Shown: positions 11,863 through 23,033 of the stretch, in pieces
Numbering within the stretch: the stretch's first letter is position 1
Layout: every line of letters begins with the position of its first letter
Assembly: GCA_038025085.1 (NCBI GenBank)
Contig: CM076153.1
Coordinates: 22,419,001 to 22,483,000 of the forward strand
Length of the DNA stretch: 64,000 bases
Direction: 5' to 3'
Origin: Tetragonia tetragonoides
Taxonomy: Eukaryota; Streptophyta; Magnoliopsida; Caryophyllales; Aizoaceae
Position numbers and translations under genes: made by a program
The notes under the pieces: model-generated
What the model was told of the DNA's origin: nothing
The model's input: the letters and a program-made list of their open reading frames with translations, nothing else
The model's database searches: none

Positions 11863-12287
11863 ATGTTAAATCTTTGAGAGAGCCCACTAAGCAGGCACCA
11901 AATCCAAGTCAAAATCGGTCAACTCGTCCATGTGGGACCCACGACCGAAAAAAAAAAAAAACAGATTTGGTTTTACGAACTACATTGGCCTGATTTCGCA
12001 TAGATATGTAGGAACCCATATAACTTGGGCCCGGCCACTTTAACAAAATAAATCTCTAAAGGGGAGCTTTGATCCATTCGATTAATGCATAAATAAGCAA
12101 GTCTTTCATTAATAGGGCTAAAGTCCATTACATGCTCTAAGAAAAAAAAAGGAGAAGTGCAAAAAAAAATAAAAAAATAAAAATAAAAGGGCAATTCTAA
12201 GCTAAATCTACTTGGGCATGCAAACCCGTTATTTGAATTATACTACTAAGCAAAAAGGACAAGAGTTGCTAGATAATTAGAGGTGGA
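11863..12287. other. Spacer between integrase and antisense gene (left Tat)
   Basis: No coding domain. It holds a short A run near 11949 and a second A-rich part near 12140-12190. It separates the converging integrase frame (+) and antisense gene (-). Confidence 0.6.
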
Positions 12288-13838
12288 CTACTCCTCCTTG
12301 TCTTTGACTTCGGGCTCTTGGACGGGTTCGCTAGGCTCATCAAGTTTCATTCGTTCTTTTGGAGCCCATCTTTCCCTACCATAGCTAGAAGAGGCCTCGT
12401 GATCATTGGACCTACTTAAATTCACTTGCTTGGTCGAATGGGCCGGATTCTTCCTTTTCTTGGATTGGGCCTTTGCCTTACCTTTTCCCTTACCCTTAGT
12501 TTGGGGATTGGAAGGTTTAGCGGGCCTATCAATTGGAGTTATCCTTATACCGTTTGGCTCATCATATTTGCAGGCCTTGAACAACTCCTTTTCTTCCTCT
12601 GGGAGCCTTTGGTTGACTTGATGATCACCGCTCCAAATCCACTCTTCGTAAAAGCTAGACAACCCGTTTGAATGCGGGTATGCCGGCTTAGTCCACACTT
12701 GGCAACGGTTCCAATGTCGTTCCCAATTACACACCAAGGAGGATGTTAAGGGCCTTTGGCAAGGAGGTTCGCAGCTTACGTTCGGAATCCTTTGCCTTAA
12801 GCCATATTGGCGGAGGAGGCGATTCTGCAGGAAGAACGTCAAAGTGTACAAACCAATAATCCTCGTAAAGGGCACATTCTCACTACACCCTACAATCTTG
12901 GTGGTACGCCACCACGGGATGAACCAAGTCGGTTGGATATTGGAATATAAGTATGCTATCCACTCCTCCCGAGAAGATTCGGGGTACTTTTGATGCCTCG
13001 CTGGAAAATACTTAGAGAGGAACTTCCTAGTGTCTATTGGAGCTTCGAGCAAGTGGAGTCTCTCTTGGAGCCATATCTACACAAAAACAACAAGAGAAAA
13101 ACTTCAAGTCAATACAAGATAAGAATTTCACCAAATAAAGTTAAATCCACAAAGATTAAGGCTTTATCACAATACTTACTTGAAGGAAATGGCTCCCGGT
13201 GAAGGACTCTTGAGGATTGCTCTTGAGCCTATCTAAAGCAAGGATTGTCTCTCCCAGGACCAAGTGCATATGAGAGCTATCCCATTGAATTTTCTCGGTT
13301 ACCCTAAAAAGACAAACTTTGCTCCTTTTGATGGTAAGCTTCTTCTCGGATGGAATAAGGGCGTCTTCATTACCACCAACAAATAAATAACGATGGAGGA
13401 GGCAAAATACAAAGGCACATTTCTTGTACCTCATATCAATCGCACCCTGGGCCTTGGAGGTGAAGAAAGTCACAAGCTTGGCAACATCAACGTCCTCACC
13501 ATGAAGTACTTGACCCGCTTGACGGGGAGACAACCCAAGGTACCTTTGAAAATCACCTACGAAAGCATTCCCCAAGTAGGGAACGGCAGGAGGGCTCTCG
13601 GTTGGAAGCCAATTATATCGGAGAATTCCTCCACCAAAGGGCACATCTCATGAGCACCGAAGCGGAAGACATGGAATTTTGGGTCCCAAAACTCAATGGA
13701 AGCATGAAGGAAATCCCACAAAATCTTTACTTGTTTAAGGTGAAAGAAGGCATTGAGGTGGAAAGGAGTGAGCTCTAACCTCTCCTCTACAGTTATGGAA
13801 GCCAACCAAGCATCAAAAGCATCATCAACGTTCACCAT
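12288..13838 (-). pseudogene. Antisense DUF7745/plant-mobile-domain-like gene with intron (left Tat)
   Basis: It reads opposite to the element, ATG at 13838. Exon 1 has FWDPKFHVFRFGAHEMCPL (near 13665), then a frameshift near 13600-13640, then GGILRYNWLPTES and LSPRQAGQVLHGEDVDVAKL. The donor GTAAGT begins at 13179. The acceptor is a pyrimidine-rich tract ending AG at 13077. The 103-bp phase-0 intron joins LQ to IWLQERL in frame. Exon 2 runs to the stop at 12288 and ends in a basic nuclear-signal-like stretch (KGKGKAKAQSKKRKNPA). The FWDP and LLRQYGLRQRIP segments resemble plant DUF7745/mobile-domain proteins. Extra antisense ORFs are known in Tat elements, but the function is unknown. Family naming is by eye. 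Confidence 0.65.
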
Positions 13839-13984
13839 TGTTAAGATTAAGGATTTTCTCTCAAGGAATTCTCTCTCTAAGGGCTTAAAGCAAGTGGTGA
13901 GAAGAGAAGAGAAAGAAACCCAACTACATAGAGGCTACGGTTGGATTCTCCTGTCGAAAATTTAAAGAAATTCAGACAAACGAC

Positions 13985-14137
13985 GAAACAAGGTCAGGCG
14001 GCCTTAAAACTAGTCCGGACGGCTAAGCCGCTAGGACAAGCGACCAAACCAGCGGCTTGACCGCTAGGACAAGCAGCCAAACCGCAAGCCCAAGCGGCAA
14101 CCGCTAGACCTCTAGCACAGCTGCTAGGAGCTCTAGC
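13985..14137. repeat. GC-rich palindromic GCCGCT/AGCGGC cluster (left)
   Basis: About 150 bp made of alternating GCCGCTAGGACAAGCG-like units and their inverses, upstream of the antisense gene start. The 16-mer GCCGCTAGGACAAGCG at 14027-14042 recurs exactly at 31332-31347. The Tekay element is inserted at the end of this cluster. Confidence 0.7.
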
Positions 14138-14412
14138 TGTGATACCCCAATATTTTCTATAATTATCATATCGATTTATAAATGATTTATAAATAGTTTC
14201 GGAGATTAAATTGTATATTCATTTAATGATTCAATTTATTCAATTAAAGCATAATAATATTAATTATTATTATGGGACTTTCATAAATTGTATTTATCAA
14301 TTTTGAGGAGTTTAACTAAAATGTTTTATATATGAATAAGAATTATTCATATAGTTTTAATTAGCTTTTTAATTCAGAAAATTAGTAAATAAACTCCTAA
14401 ACCTAGTAGTGT

Positions 14413-14443
14413 TTGACTTGGTTGACTGACGGCCTATATAAGG
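14413..14443 (+). promoter_or_regulatory. LTR core promoter with paired W-boxes
   Basis: Two TTGACT motifs (14413-14418 and 14422-14427) lie just before TATATAAGG (14435-14443). TTGAC(C/T) is the W-box core bound by plant WRKY factors. The same pair and spacing occur at 23582/23591 and 62411/62420. The position suggests the Pol II core promoter; inducibility is inference. Confidence 0.5.
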
Positions 14444-14615
14444 AAAAAGGTGAGACAGTTGATCAGTTTTGCAAACTGAGCCAAAACCCTCAAATCCTCT
14501 TCTTTCTCACCGTCCACTCTCTCTTTCTCTCTCCCTCACCGAGCTCTCTCTCTCTTCTCTCCACCGGTTCTCCTCGCTGGAAACAGCCAGCGCCGACCTC
14601 CCCTCGCCGGCAGTA

Positions 14616-14618
<3 letters not shown>

Positions 14619-14712
<94 letters not shown>
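14619..14712 (+). repeat. (TC)n microsatellite, 5' LTR
   Basis: An uninterrupted TC run of about 94 bases in the presumed transcribed leader of the LTR. The 3' LTR has about 105 bases (23788-23892) and the right-block LTR about 17 (62617-62633). Confidence 0.95.
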
Positions 14713-14714
<2 letters not shown>

Positions 14715-16659
14715 CGGCCCTCCTCCTTCGCATGACTTCACGCGGGGCCGCGCGGACGCCGGACCACCGCCGGGTCACCGGACTGAAGCCCAGGTGGTGA
14801 CCGGCGGGTGGCCGAGCCCTCTGCTCCTTCTCCTCTTCCCTCTCTCCCCCGTTCTCTCCGTCGCACTCTCTTTTCTCTCTCTTTCGCGTTTTCTCTCTCT
14901 TCTTCGCCTGAGCTCCGGCGACCACCACCACCGGCCATGGTGGCCAGTGGGTGGTGGTGGTGATGATGGGTCGGGTCATGGGCCCCATGCATGGGTACTC
15001 GTTCCGAACCCGAATTCGAATTTTCAAAAGCATAGATTGGTTGGAATAAATCAAGGAATTTAATAAAAATATCAGACTGAGATTTCGTTACTATTTGTAT
15101 TTTCATATTTAATAAATACTGATTCGGTAATTGTTTTTAATTAGGACCTAACGCGCAAGCGTGATTATCGTCGATTGGTTGGAACATACTTACTGTTGGT
15201 AGCGTATTAGTGGTAAGCGCTCATGCCTACCTTCTTCCAAAGCCCCATCAAAACTATTTTGGTGTGTTATGTGCTAATTGAGAAATTATTGTGAATTTAA
15301 TATGCAAAGCATGATTAAATTATATCGTCGTTATTATGAGATTTCTTAAGCATGTCTACCGCTGTAAATATGATTTATAATTAACATGTCGATGTTAACA
15401 TGTTTTGGGAATTAATTAGTCCATATGATGATTATTGGACAATTGTTGAATGGTGAATTATTAGTATTATTATGCTAATAAATAAGTGTTAATTGGTATG
15501 GGTATTATTGACTGCTAGTGAGCACCTATCTATTATTGAGTGCTAGTGAGCACCTATCTATTATTGAGTGAATGTCTTGGATGATTTGTGAATTTTGGGA
15601 TATCGTGTTACCCTGCCGAAGTGCTGCCGAAATTTGGCTAGACATTACTTGTCATCATTATTGAATTATCGTCGTTATTGAATTAAAGCATATTTAATTC
15701 TCATCGCATTGAATTATCATTATCGTCATTATTTACTATTCATTGTCTAGAGCATGGAATGAATTAGTAAGTTGTGGTGTCGTAGTACCACTTATGTCAA
15801 CGTACCAATGCAAATTATGTGAATTGAATTAAATAAGAGTAAGACTCCTAATGGATCCCTAGGAGTAGTCGAGCTATCGGGATTGCACCTAATGGTGTAG
15901 ATCAAGGGATGAGTGATTCCCAAGTTACTTATGGGCACCTTGCTGTGTGTCTGGGACGGATCATTCCCCATTTACTAAGTCGTCTAGGCTCGTGTAATTG
16001 TACTAGAGGTAGTGTGCACACTAGAGTCATTAAGTCCATGGCGTGATCAGTATACAAGAATTGTATGTAAAAGACTGTCGTTATGCGTATGCTTGATTAT
16101 ATGCTATGTGCGTATGCAAATGAATTTCAATGATTCTTCTAAAACCTCAGGTAAGGTTTGCGAAATGTTTTTACTGGGTACGGATGACGTTTTTTCAGTT
16201 TTTCTGATTTTTGTTTCTCTTTTGTTTCTTTTCTTTTCTTCTGTATTTTTGTTTCCGTCACGGAAACCAAAGTGCAGGTTTAGATTGATTGAGGACGTAC
16301 ATCTTGGAAGGTTAGAGTTGGCGTCGTTTGTTAGAACTATTTTTGTTTGGATTAGATCGTGGGAATTAATTATTTATTTATTTGGATTCGGTTTTGCCCT
16401 TAAAGGCCAGTTGTAATAAATTTGGTTTAATGGTTTGAGCTCACTATATAGACAACTCTGATATTAACTGTTTTAGATTAATTAGTTCCTTAAAAGCTCC
16501 TTTTAATGCCTAGTCTTTCTTTCTGCTTAGCATTTACTCCTTAGTGATAAATGTTGCAGTAAGTAACCTCTGGGTCCGTGACGGTTCAGCGGTGTCGAGT
16601 CGTGGATAGCGACGTCGATAGTTCCCAGAAAATCTTTGCGAATTCGGGGGTGTTACAAA

Positions 16660-16671
16660 TGGTATTAGAGC
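16660..16671 (+). other. Primer-binding site, tRNA-iMet type
   Basis: TGGTATTAGAGC, two bases after the LTR end. It differs by one base from TGGTATCAGAGC, the complement of the plant initiator tRNA-Met 3' end. Confidence 0.8.
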
Positions 16672-16850
16672 CCTAGGTTTAAAAATGTTGCTTAGGATTA
16701 ATAAATGAATTAATAAAGATTAGTTTCATGTTGGGGAAAATAAAATATAAATAAAGCCGTTGAGCGTAGTAGTCCTAGAAGATAGGAATTATTTGAAATC
16801 ACTTTCCTTGTGATTTATAATGTTCTCATTGTTTGATTGTCTACCTGTAG

Positions 16851-17759
16851 ATGGTAAGGACAAGAAAGACCGCTAGAATGACGACTGCACACCAAGGGGC
16901 ACGCATCCTAGCCCATCGTGCACAACCTGCAGAATACGTAGCTTCATCGGATAGCGAATCGACGGGAAACGACACGAACGTACGACGTGAACCTGCGCGC
17001 ATGGTTGTCCTGCGCAACGAAGACGCACGCCCCGCGCATGTACCCGCTATTGCTGCTCCAACTGCTGCACCTGCTGCGTATGAAGATGAAGAGGAAGATC
17101 CTTCTGAGCATACCGCACCGGAAGAGCCTGATGACATGCCGGATTTGGAGGATATTGGTGCTGAGAGCAACAACAATGTTGCACCTACTGCTGCACCTAC
17201 CGCTGCACCTACTCCTGCTGCAAATTGGTCTCCTCCTGTGGAACCATTCTTTGCTACTGATGCTGAGCTCGAGGATACACGTATCTACATACGACGTGCC
17301 TATACTACGATCGATCGTTATCAGTACGAGAACCGCACGAGTCTGCATGAAGGCTTATGGGTAGAGCTACTGCTGGCTGGTCTACCTAACATCCATCCTT
17401 GGATGGGACTCAAGGAGAAGTACGATGATGTAGTCTCCAAGAGTGGTCATCTTCATGAGAAGAAGTATGGTGAAGGTACGAGATGGTGTCTCTGCTTTAA
17501 AGGCGTTGCAGCTGAGTTATGCCTGTCCGAGTTCGAGTGAAAGGTAAACCGTGTGCTAGTTCTTGCGCCAAAGGACATGTGCGAGACTTGCTGGACAAAG
17601 AAGCGCAAACACGCCGATGACTTTAGGAAGCATTTTATGCCCCAGAATTTCGGTGGTTATGCCTATCCGTACACGCCCTGCAAGGACGCGAAGCCTAGGA
17701 GGCAGGACGATCATGATGAGTCCCCTAGCGCAAAGAAGATGTGTGCGACCGTCAACTAG
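16851..17759 (+). pseudogene. Extra ORF upstream of gag (ORF0), unknown function
   Basis: ATG at 16851, about 180 bp after the PBS, opens 229 codons to a TGA at 17538-17540. The reading continues in the same frame to TAG at 17757-17759, about 300 codons in all. The N-terminus is basic (MVRTRKTARM), then an Ala/Pro-rich acidic middle (EDEEEDPSEH), then a more globular C-terminal part with CLCF and, after the stop, CETCWTKKRKHADDF. It has no gag, knuckle or enzyme motif that I recognise. It is separated from gag by 700 bp. It could be an element-specific accessory protein or captured host sequence. Confidence 0.5.
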
Positions 17760-18456
17760 AACTAGATGATTAATTTAGTAGTTTTACTTGAGTTTTATTG
17801 AACTTTTAGACTATTGTGATGGCCCTGCGTGGTCAAATTTTGATGTTGGTGTAGTTGCATAGGCAACAAATATTTTTGACTACTATTTACTTGCAACTTG
17901 TCTCGTTGCAAGACTACTTCATTTAATTATATGGTATCGTTGAGTACTTGTTTTATATGATCCTTTTATCACATAATTGCATGGTTGACTCATAGCTTCA
18001 TAATGCTATCTCGTATTGCCTAGACATGATGGGAAATCCATATCGGAGTTATGGAAAAATTTCATTGAGTATGATCATATCAATTGCGAGCCAAAGGCTA
18101 AGCATGTATTGTATGCAATCAAATCTCATTATTTATTTCCCTACTAAGTAGTATGGAGCCTCGATGTGTGAAATGTGAATGTTACTGTTTATCAATCGTG
18201 TGAGACCAATGTGTCTACTTTGTTATTGCATATCGAGCTATTATGCATGAGAACTGAGAACATTCAAAGCAAGTATGTTGCTTAGACCTACAATGTAAGG
18301 TCGATCATTGGAACTTATATGCTATTTGCTAAATGTCAAGAGATTTGTTTCAACTATTACCTATATCTCTCAATTAGACATCTAATTGGGTCGAACGTAC
18401 CAACTTTGCTGAAATGGTGATCAACTATTGCTCTTGTATGCCTCAGATTTTTTATA
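17760..18456 (+). other. Non-coding gap between ORF0 and gag
   Basis: AT-rich, with no open frame of note and no motif recognised. Confidence 0.5.
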
Positions 18457-19560
18457 ATGGCAACTCAAGACCGACTAGGTCTTACCAATGCCGTGGAACA
18501 TATCACGCGCCAGTTGGAACACCAAGAGAAAGATCGCAACGCGCAGAACCCTGAGACGCGTAACTTTAGGGATTTTGATGCACTCAAACCTCTGACGTTT
18601 GAGGGTGGCTCTGAGTCCACCAAGCTTGAGAACTGGATTTTTGAGTTCGAAAAGCTGTTTAGGGCGACTAGTCGGCCCGACTACACAAAGGTCAACACCG
18701 CCACGTACTAACAAGCGGTGGAGCGATGTGGGAACTGAGTTGTTAGCTACTGAGGATTTTGGGTGGACTAAGTTCAAAGAGTCTATTCGTGAAACGTTTT
18801 ACCCTAGAGATGTCCGTCGCCAGAAGCAACGGGAATTCGAGAATATCTATCAAGGAAAGCTATCTGTAGCTGAATACGCAACAAAGTTCAATGAGCTTGC
18901 TACTTTTGCACCTAACTTGGTGACGACCAAAGCTGTGCGGGTCGAGAGGTTCGAGGATGGTTTGAAATGGGATATTCAACGTTTTGTTATGGGAAACTCA
19001 CTGACATTCCAAGGATCGTACGAGAAAGCCTTGAACCAAGAGCGTGCTGTGGATCGTCGTGATTCGTTGCTCGGAAATCATAAACGTGACGAAGGGAGTT
19101 CTTCCCACTTAAGTGGCGCAGACAAGCGGCCAAGACCGAACAACGGCAATCACAACAACCAAGGTGGTCAGAACCACAACGGGAACAGGAATCGTGACTC
19201 GAACAATCATAGAGCTACGATCTTAGCTAGGAGGAATATGCCTTGTAGTCGCTGCAACAAGACGCATCCTGGCAACAACTATCGTGGCGATGTGCTTCAA
19301 TGCTATGAGTACAACAAGCCTGGTCACAAAGCTTCTGAATGCTGGAGTCGTGGAAGGAACAGCAATGGTCAGAACCGCGATAACAACTTCAACCGTGGTG
19401 GAAATGAAGATCGAAATGCTAATCGCGGAAATAGTGGTAACTAAAGTGGAAATGGGGGTTACAATAACAACAACCGCAACAATACTGTTGCTCCTGCTGC
19501 AAATAATCAAGCACAACTTCCCGCACCTGCCAACCCCGTGCAGAACAACAACAACAACAA
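18457..19560 (+). pseudogene. Chromovirus gag (Tekay-type)
   Basis: ATG at 18457 gives MATQDRLGLTNAVEHI, then the capsid segment FRDFDALKPLTFEGG and FEFEKLFRAT. A break near 18708 has removed part of the capsid domain and shifted the frame. The following frame continues with FGWTKFKESIRETFYP, KLSVAEYATKFNELA and VERFEDGLKW. An Asn-rich tail follows. The zinc knuckle near 19302 reads CYEYNKPGHKASEC, where the second Cys of CX2CX4HX4C is Tyr. Confidence 0.8.
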
Positions 19561-20330
19561 CAACAGTGGGGTAAATGGAAGGGTTTATGTGCTGAACCGC
19601 GATGAAGCTGAGGCGAACCCGAATGTGATCGCTGGTAATTTCTCGTTAACTCTCAACCTGCTTTTGTTTTGTTTGATAGTGGTGCAATGCATTCTGTTCT
19701 TTCTAAGAGCTTTGCATCTAAGATAGGTTTAGAGCCTAGTTCTGTGTATAGTGCAAATATTAGGATGCAAGATGGCATGATTGTAAATTGTACAACGTTG
19801 TATGAAAAGTGTCCGATTAGGATAGCTGGTTCCGATTTGCCTGCGGATTTGATTCAGATGGACTTGAAGGATTTCGACGTGATTTTGGGAATGGATTGGT
19901 TAGACAGGTATAGGGCTAAGTTAGCATGTTACGAACAACGTGTCTCGTTACGTGGATCGAATGGTAGGCGAATTACCTACAAAGGAGTCGTGGTTAAGCC
20001 AAAGTTGAAGGTAGTGGCGACCATGAAAATGAAGGAGTGCACGACTAAAGGTGAAGAGATTTACCTATGTCATGTGGTGGATACAAGCCGAGAAGCTGAA
20101 GTTTCAAAACCTATCCCAGTTGTTTCGGAGTACGCTGACGTCTTTCCAGACGAGATTCCCGGAATGCCTTCGCAACGCATTATTGACTTTATGATCGACT
20201 TAGCTCCAGGTTCTGCTCCGATCTCGAAAGCTCCGTATCGTATGGCTCCTGCAGAGATGAAAGAACTGAAGACGCAACTCGAGGAACTACTGGACAAGGG
20301 ATACATACGACCTAGAGTATCGCTTGGGTG
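19561..20330 (+). pseudogene. Chromovirus aspartic protease
   Basis: VLFDSGAMHSVLSKSFASK with the catalytic DSGA near 19670, then [21 protein letters not shown] near 19840, as in plant chromovirus proteases. The start is in another frame from the preceding linker, so a shift lies near 19650. The reading leads into the RT N-terminus (YADVFPDEIPG, ISKAPYRMAPAEM) and shifts again at about 20320. Confidence 0.8.
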
Positions 20331-21500
20331 CACCTGTTTTGTTTGTGGGTAAGAAGGATGGTAGTATGAGACTGTGTATAGACTACCGCAAGCTGAAAAA
20401 GATTACGATCAAGAACCGTTATCCACTGCCGAGGATTGACCACCTATTGGACCAATTACGTGGAGCGACTGTCTTCTCAAAGATCGACTTACGTTCGGGA
20501 TACCATCAACTCAAGATTTCCGAGCCTGACATTCCAAAGACCACGTTTAGGACGAGGTATGGACACTATGAGTTCACAGTTATGTCTTTTGGGTTGACGA
20601 ACGCACATGCGAAGTTTATGGATTTGATGAACCGTACGTTCCAGCCTTATCTCGATCAGTTCGTAGTTGTCTTTATTGATGATATTTTGGTCTACTCGAA
20701 GAACGCTGCTAAGCACGAGCAACATTTGCGTACCGTTTTGGAGATTTTACGACGACATCAACTTTACGCGAAGTTGTCAAAGTGTGAGTTTTGGTTAGAA
20801 ACTATTTCTTTCTTAGGACACGTGGTGTCTAAGAGTGGAGTTGCTGTTGACCCGGAAAAGATACGTGCTGTTATGGACTGGTCCGCACCGAAGAGCGTGA
20901 CCGAGGTTAGAAGTTTTCTTGGGTTAGCTGGTTACTATCGTAGGTTTGTGGAAGTATTTTCGAAGATAGCACAGCCTATGACAAACTTGATGAAGAAGAC
21001 GACGAAGTTCGTGTGGTCTGAATAGTGTGAAGAAGCTTTTCAAGAGTTGAAGAAACGTCTTACGAGCGCGCCGATATTGACTTTGCCATCGGGAACTGAA
21101 AGGTACGAAGAAACGTCTAGTGACGCGTCTAAGCATGGCTTAGGTTGTGTTTTGATGCAACACGGTAAGGTATTGGCTTATGCCTCAAGACAACTGAAGA
21201 AGCACGAGGATAACTACCCTACTCACGACTTAGAGCTAGCTGCTGTCGTATTTGCTCTGAAGATTTGGAGACACTATCTTTATGGTTCTGCTGTCAAGAT
21301 GTTTATGGACCACAAGAGTCTCAAGTACATATTCACGCAAAAGGAATTGAATATGCGACAAAGAAGATGGCTAGAGTTGTTGACGGAGTACGACATCGAT
21401 ATTCAGTATCACGAAGGAAAAGCTAACGTGGTAGCTGACGCTTTGGGTAGAAAGACTCGTCATTCGTTGAACACTGCTTTAGTACTTCCGAAGGAGATCA
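20324..21500 (+). pseudogene. Chromovirus reverse transcriptase and RNase H
   Basis: Motifs in order: [58 protein letters not shown], and the catalytic [10 protein letters not shown] near 20674. The RNase H part contains [22 protein letters not shown] and [15 protein letters not shown], then [13 protein letters not shown]. The frame is continuous with the integrase except for TAG at 21023, at a site where a CAG codon is likely. Confidence 0.87.
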
Positions 21501-22666
21501 TTCGTGACTTGCAGAGTCTAGACGTGGAGATTGTGCAGAAAGGTGACGTTCAATGTACCTTAGCGCATATGTCAGTTCGACCAACCTTACTCGATGAGAT
21601 CAAGGATAAACAGAGTGCAGACGAGGATCTTCAACGGATTCTACACCACAAGGACGAGGGTAGATCCGAGGACTTTTGTTTTGGTCAAGATGGTGTAATG
21701 AGGTTTCGTGATCGTGTTTGTGTGCCGAATGACCCGGAGATCAAGAGTCAGATTCTGGGTGAAGCTCACAATACGCCTTATTCTGTACATCCTGGTGGAG
21801 ACAAGCTTTACAAAGACCTTTGCCAAATGTTTTGGTGGAGAGGTATGAAGCAAGATGTCGCTGAGTTCGTTGCTAAGTGTCTAACGTGCTAGAAGGTCAA
21901 GATCGAACACAAGAGACCTGGTGGAATGATATAATCGCTTGAAGTTCCTACGTGGAAATGAAATTCAATTTCAATGGATTTTGTCATGGGTTTACCATTG
22001 ACACAGAAGAAGAACAACGCCATTTGGGTCGTTGTAGACCGTCTAACGAAAGTTGCGAGATTCATCCCAATGAATGACACTTCGGAAATGGAGAAGCTAG
22101 CGGATGCTTACGTCAAGGAAGTCATGAGACTTCATGGGGTTCCAGAAGATATCGTTTCAGATAGAGATTCGAGATTTCTATCACACTTTTGGCAGAAATT
22201 GCAAAAAGCTTTTGGAAGCAAATTGAAGTTGAGTACTGCTTTTCATCTTGCGACTTATGGTCAGACGGAAAAAACGATTTAGATATTGGAGGATATGCTA
22301 CGAGCGTGTGCTCTCGAGTATCAAGGCTCGTGGGATACACATATTCCGTTGATCGAGTTTTCTTACAACAATAGTAATCATTCAAGCATTGATCGAGCGC
22401 CATATGAAGCATTGTATGGTAGGAAGTGTAGATCGCCCATTTGTTGGAACGATATTAGTGAAACTGCAGTTTTGGGTCCTGAGATGATCCAGCAGACCGT
22501 CGATGTGGTCAAAGTGATTCAAGCGAAGATGTGTAGTGCTCAAGATCGCCAGAAATCGTACGCTGATAGAGGTCGTAGACCTGAAGAGTTTGAGGTGGGA
22601 AACAAGGTACTTTTGCGAGTATCTCCTACCAAAGGTGTCATGCGTTTGGTCGTAAGGGAAAACTGA
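21501..22666 (+). pseudogene. Chromovirus integrase
   Basis: Zinc-binding region [17 protein letters not shown] to CLTC near 21790-21890, then the core with SMDFVMGLPL near 21970, IVSDRDSRFLSHFW near 22150 and GQTEKTI near 22262, where Glu of the D-D-E triad lies. It is in the RT frame and broken only by single stop codons near 21890, 21931, 21960 and 22280. All are explainable as CAG/CAA to TAG/TAA or TGG to TGA. A frameshift follows near 22650. Confidence 0.85.
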
Positions 22667-23032
22667 GTCCTCGTTACATTGGTCCTTACAAGATCCTGGA
22701 AAGGATTGGTGAGGTTGCTTATCGACTAGCTTTACCTATGGAACTTGCAAAAGTCCATAGTGTGTTTCATGTCTCTCAATTGAAGCGATACGTACATGAT
22801 CCAACTCATGTCATTCAACCTGCAGCGATTGATCTCAATGAAAGTCTAACTTATGAAGAGCGTCCTATCAAGATAGCGGATCACAAAGAGCGTTCAACTC
22901 GAACAAAGACTATTCCAATCGTCAAAGTCGTTTGGTCTCGATAAGGTCAAGAGGAAGCACCATGGGAAGCTGAATCCATGATGCGCGAGAAGTATCCAGA
23001 CCTCTTCCTAGAAGGTACTAGTCCCACTTGAG
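22667..23032 (+). pseudogene. Integrase C-terminus and chromodomain-like tail
   Basis: [21 protein letters not shown], then [16 protein letters not shown] near 22755, then a tail with [12 protein letters not shown], stop near 22942, and EEAPWEAESMMREKYPDLF. The tail after FHVSQLKRY corresponds to the divergent chromodomain of plant chromoviruses, thought to guide insertion to heterochromatin. Confidence 0.75.
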
Positions 23033-23033
23033 T

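Larger units (their letters stand above)
5355..14137 (+). mobile_element. Tat/Ogre-lineage Ty3/gypsy element, left copy
   Basis: Internal region in the order gag, protease, RT, RNase H, archaeal-type RNase H, integrase, then an antisense gene on the minus strand. The extra RNase H, the DNGSA protease active site and the antisense 3' gene are features of the plant Tat lineage. The 5' LTR and leader are missing: Athila LTR joins sequence 41 bp before the gag ATG. The element is interrupted on the right by the Tekay LTR at 14138. Confidence 0.85.
1..16153. repeat. Left copy of a duplicated nested-transposon block
   Basis: This stretch matches 47697-64000 along its whole length, in the same order and orientation: Athila gag-protease, truncated Athila LTR, Tat element, Tekay LTR. 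Both element-to-element joints are at the same base in the two copies, so this is duplication of an already nested block and not independent insertion. Differences are scattered substitutions plus copy-specific indels: about 750 bp missing here near 3650, about 198 bp missing in the other copy at its equivalent of 5925-6122, and 180 bp missing there at the equivalent of 10150-10329. Both outer ends lie outside the visible alignment: the window starts inside the left copy and ends inside the right one. Confidence 0.93.
14138..16657 (+). repeat. 5' LTR of the Tekay-type element
   Basis: 2520 bp, TGTGATACCCC to GGGGTGTTACA. The start is fixed by comparison with 23296 and 62136, where TGTGATACCCC also begins the match. 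It lacks two blocks present in the 3' LTR and in the right-block LTR: 107 bp lost between GTAC repeats (junction 14995-14998) and 96 bp lost between TGAT repeats (junction 16044-16047). It includes a TATA box at 14435 and a long TC run. Confidence 0.9.

Noticed and set aside
14469..15106. Open frames coding Ser-Leu or Arg-Glu runs (also 23694-24224 and 62467-62924)
   Set aside because: They are translations of the (TC)n tract and CT-rich LTR leader on either strand; no protein feature beyond the simple repeat.
16012..16416. 134-codon frame in the Tekay LTR (also 25495-25803)
   Set aside because: It lies in LTR sequence and contains no recognised domain. Similar length in two LTRs follows from their shared origin.
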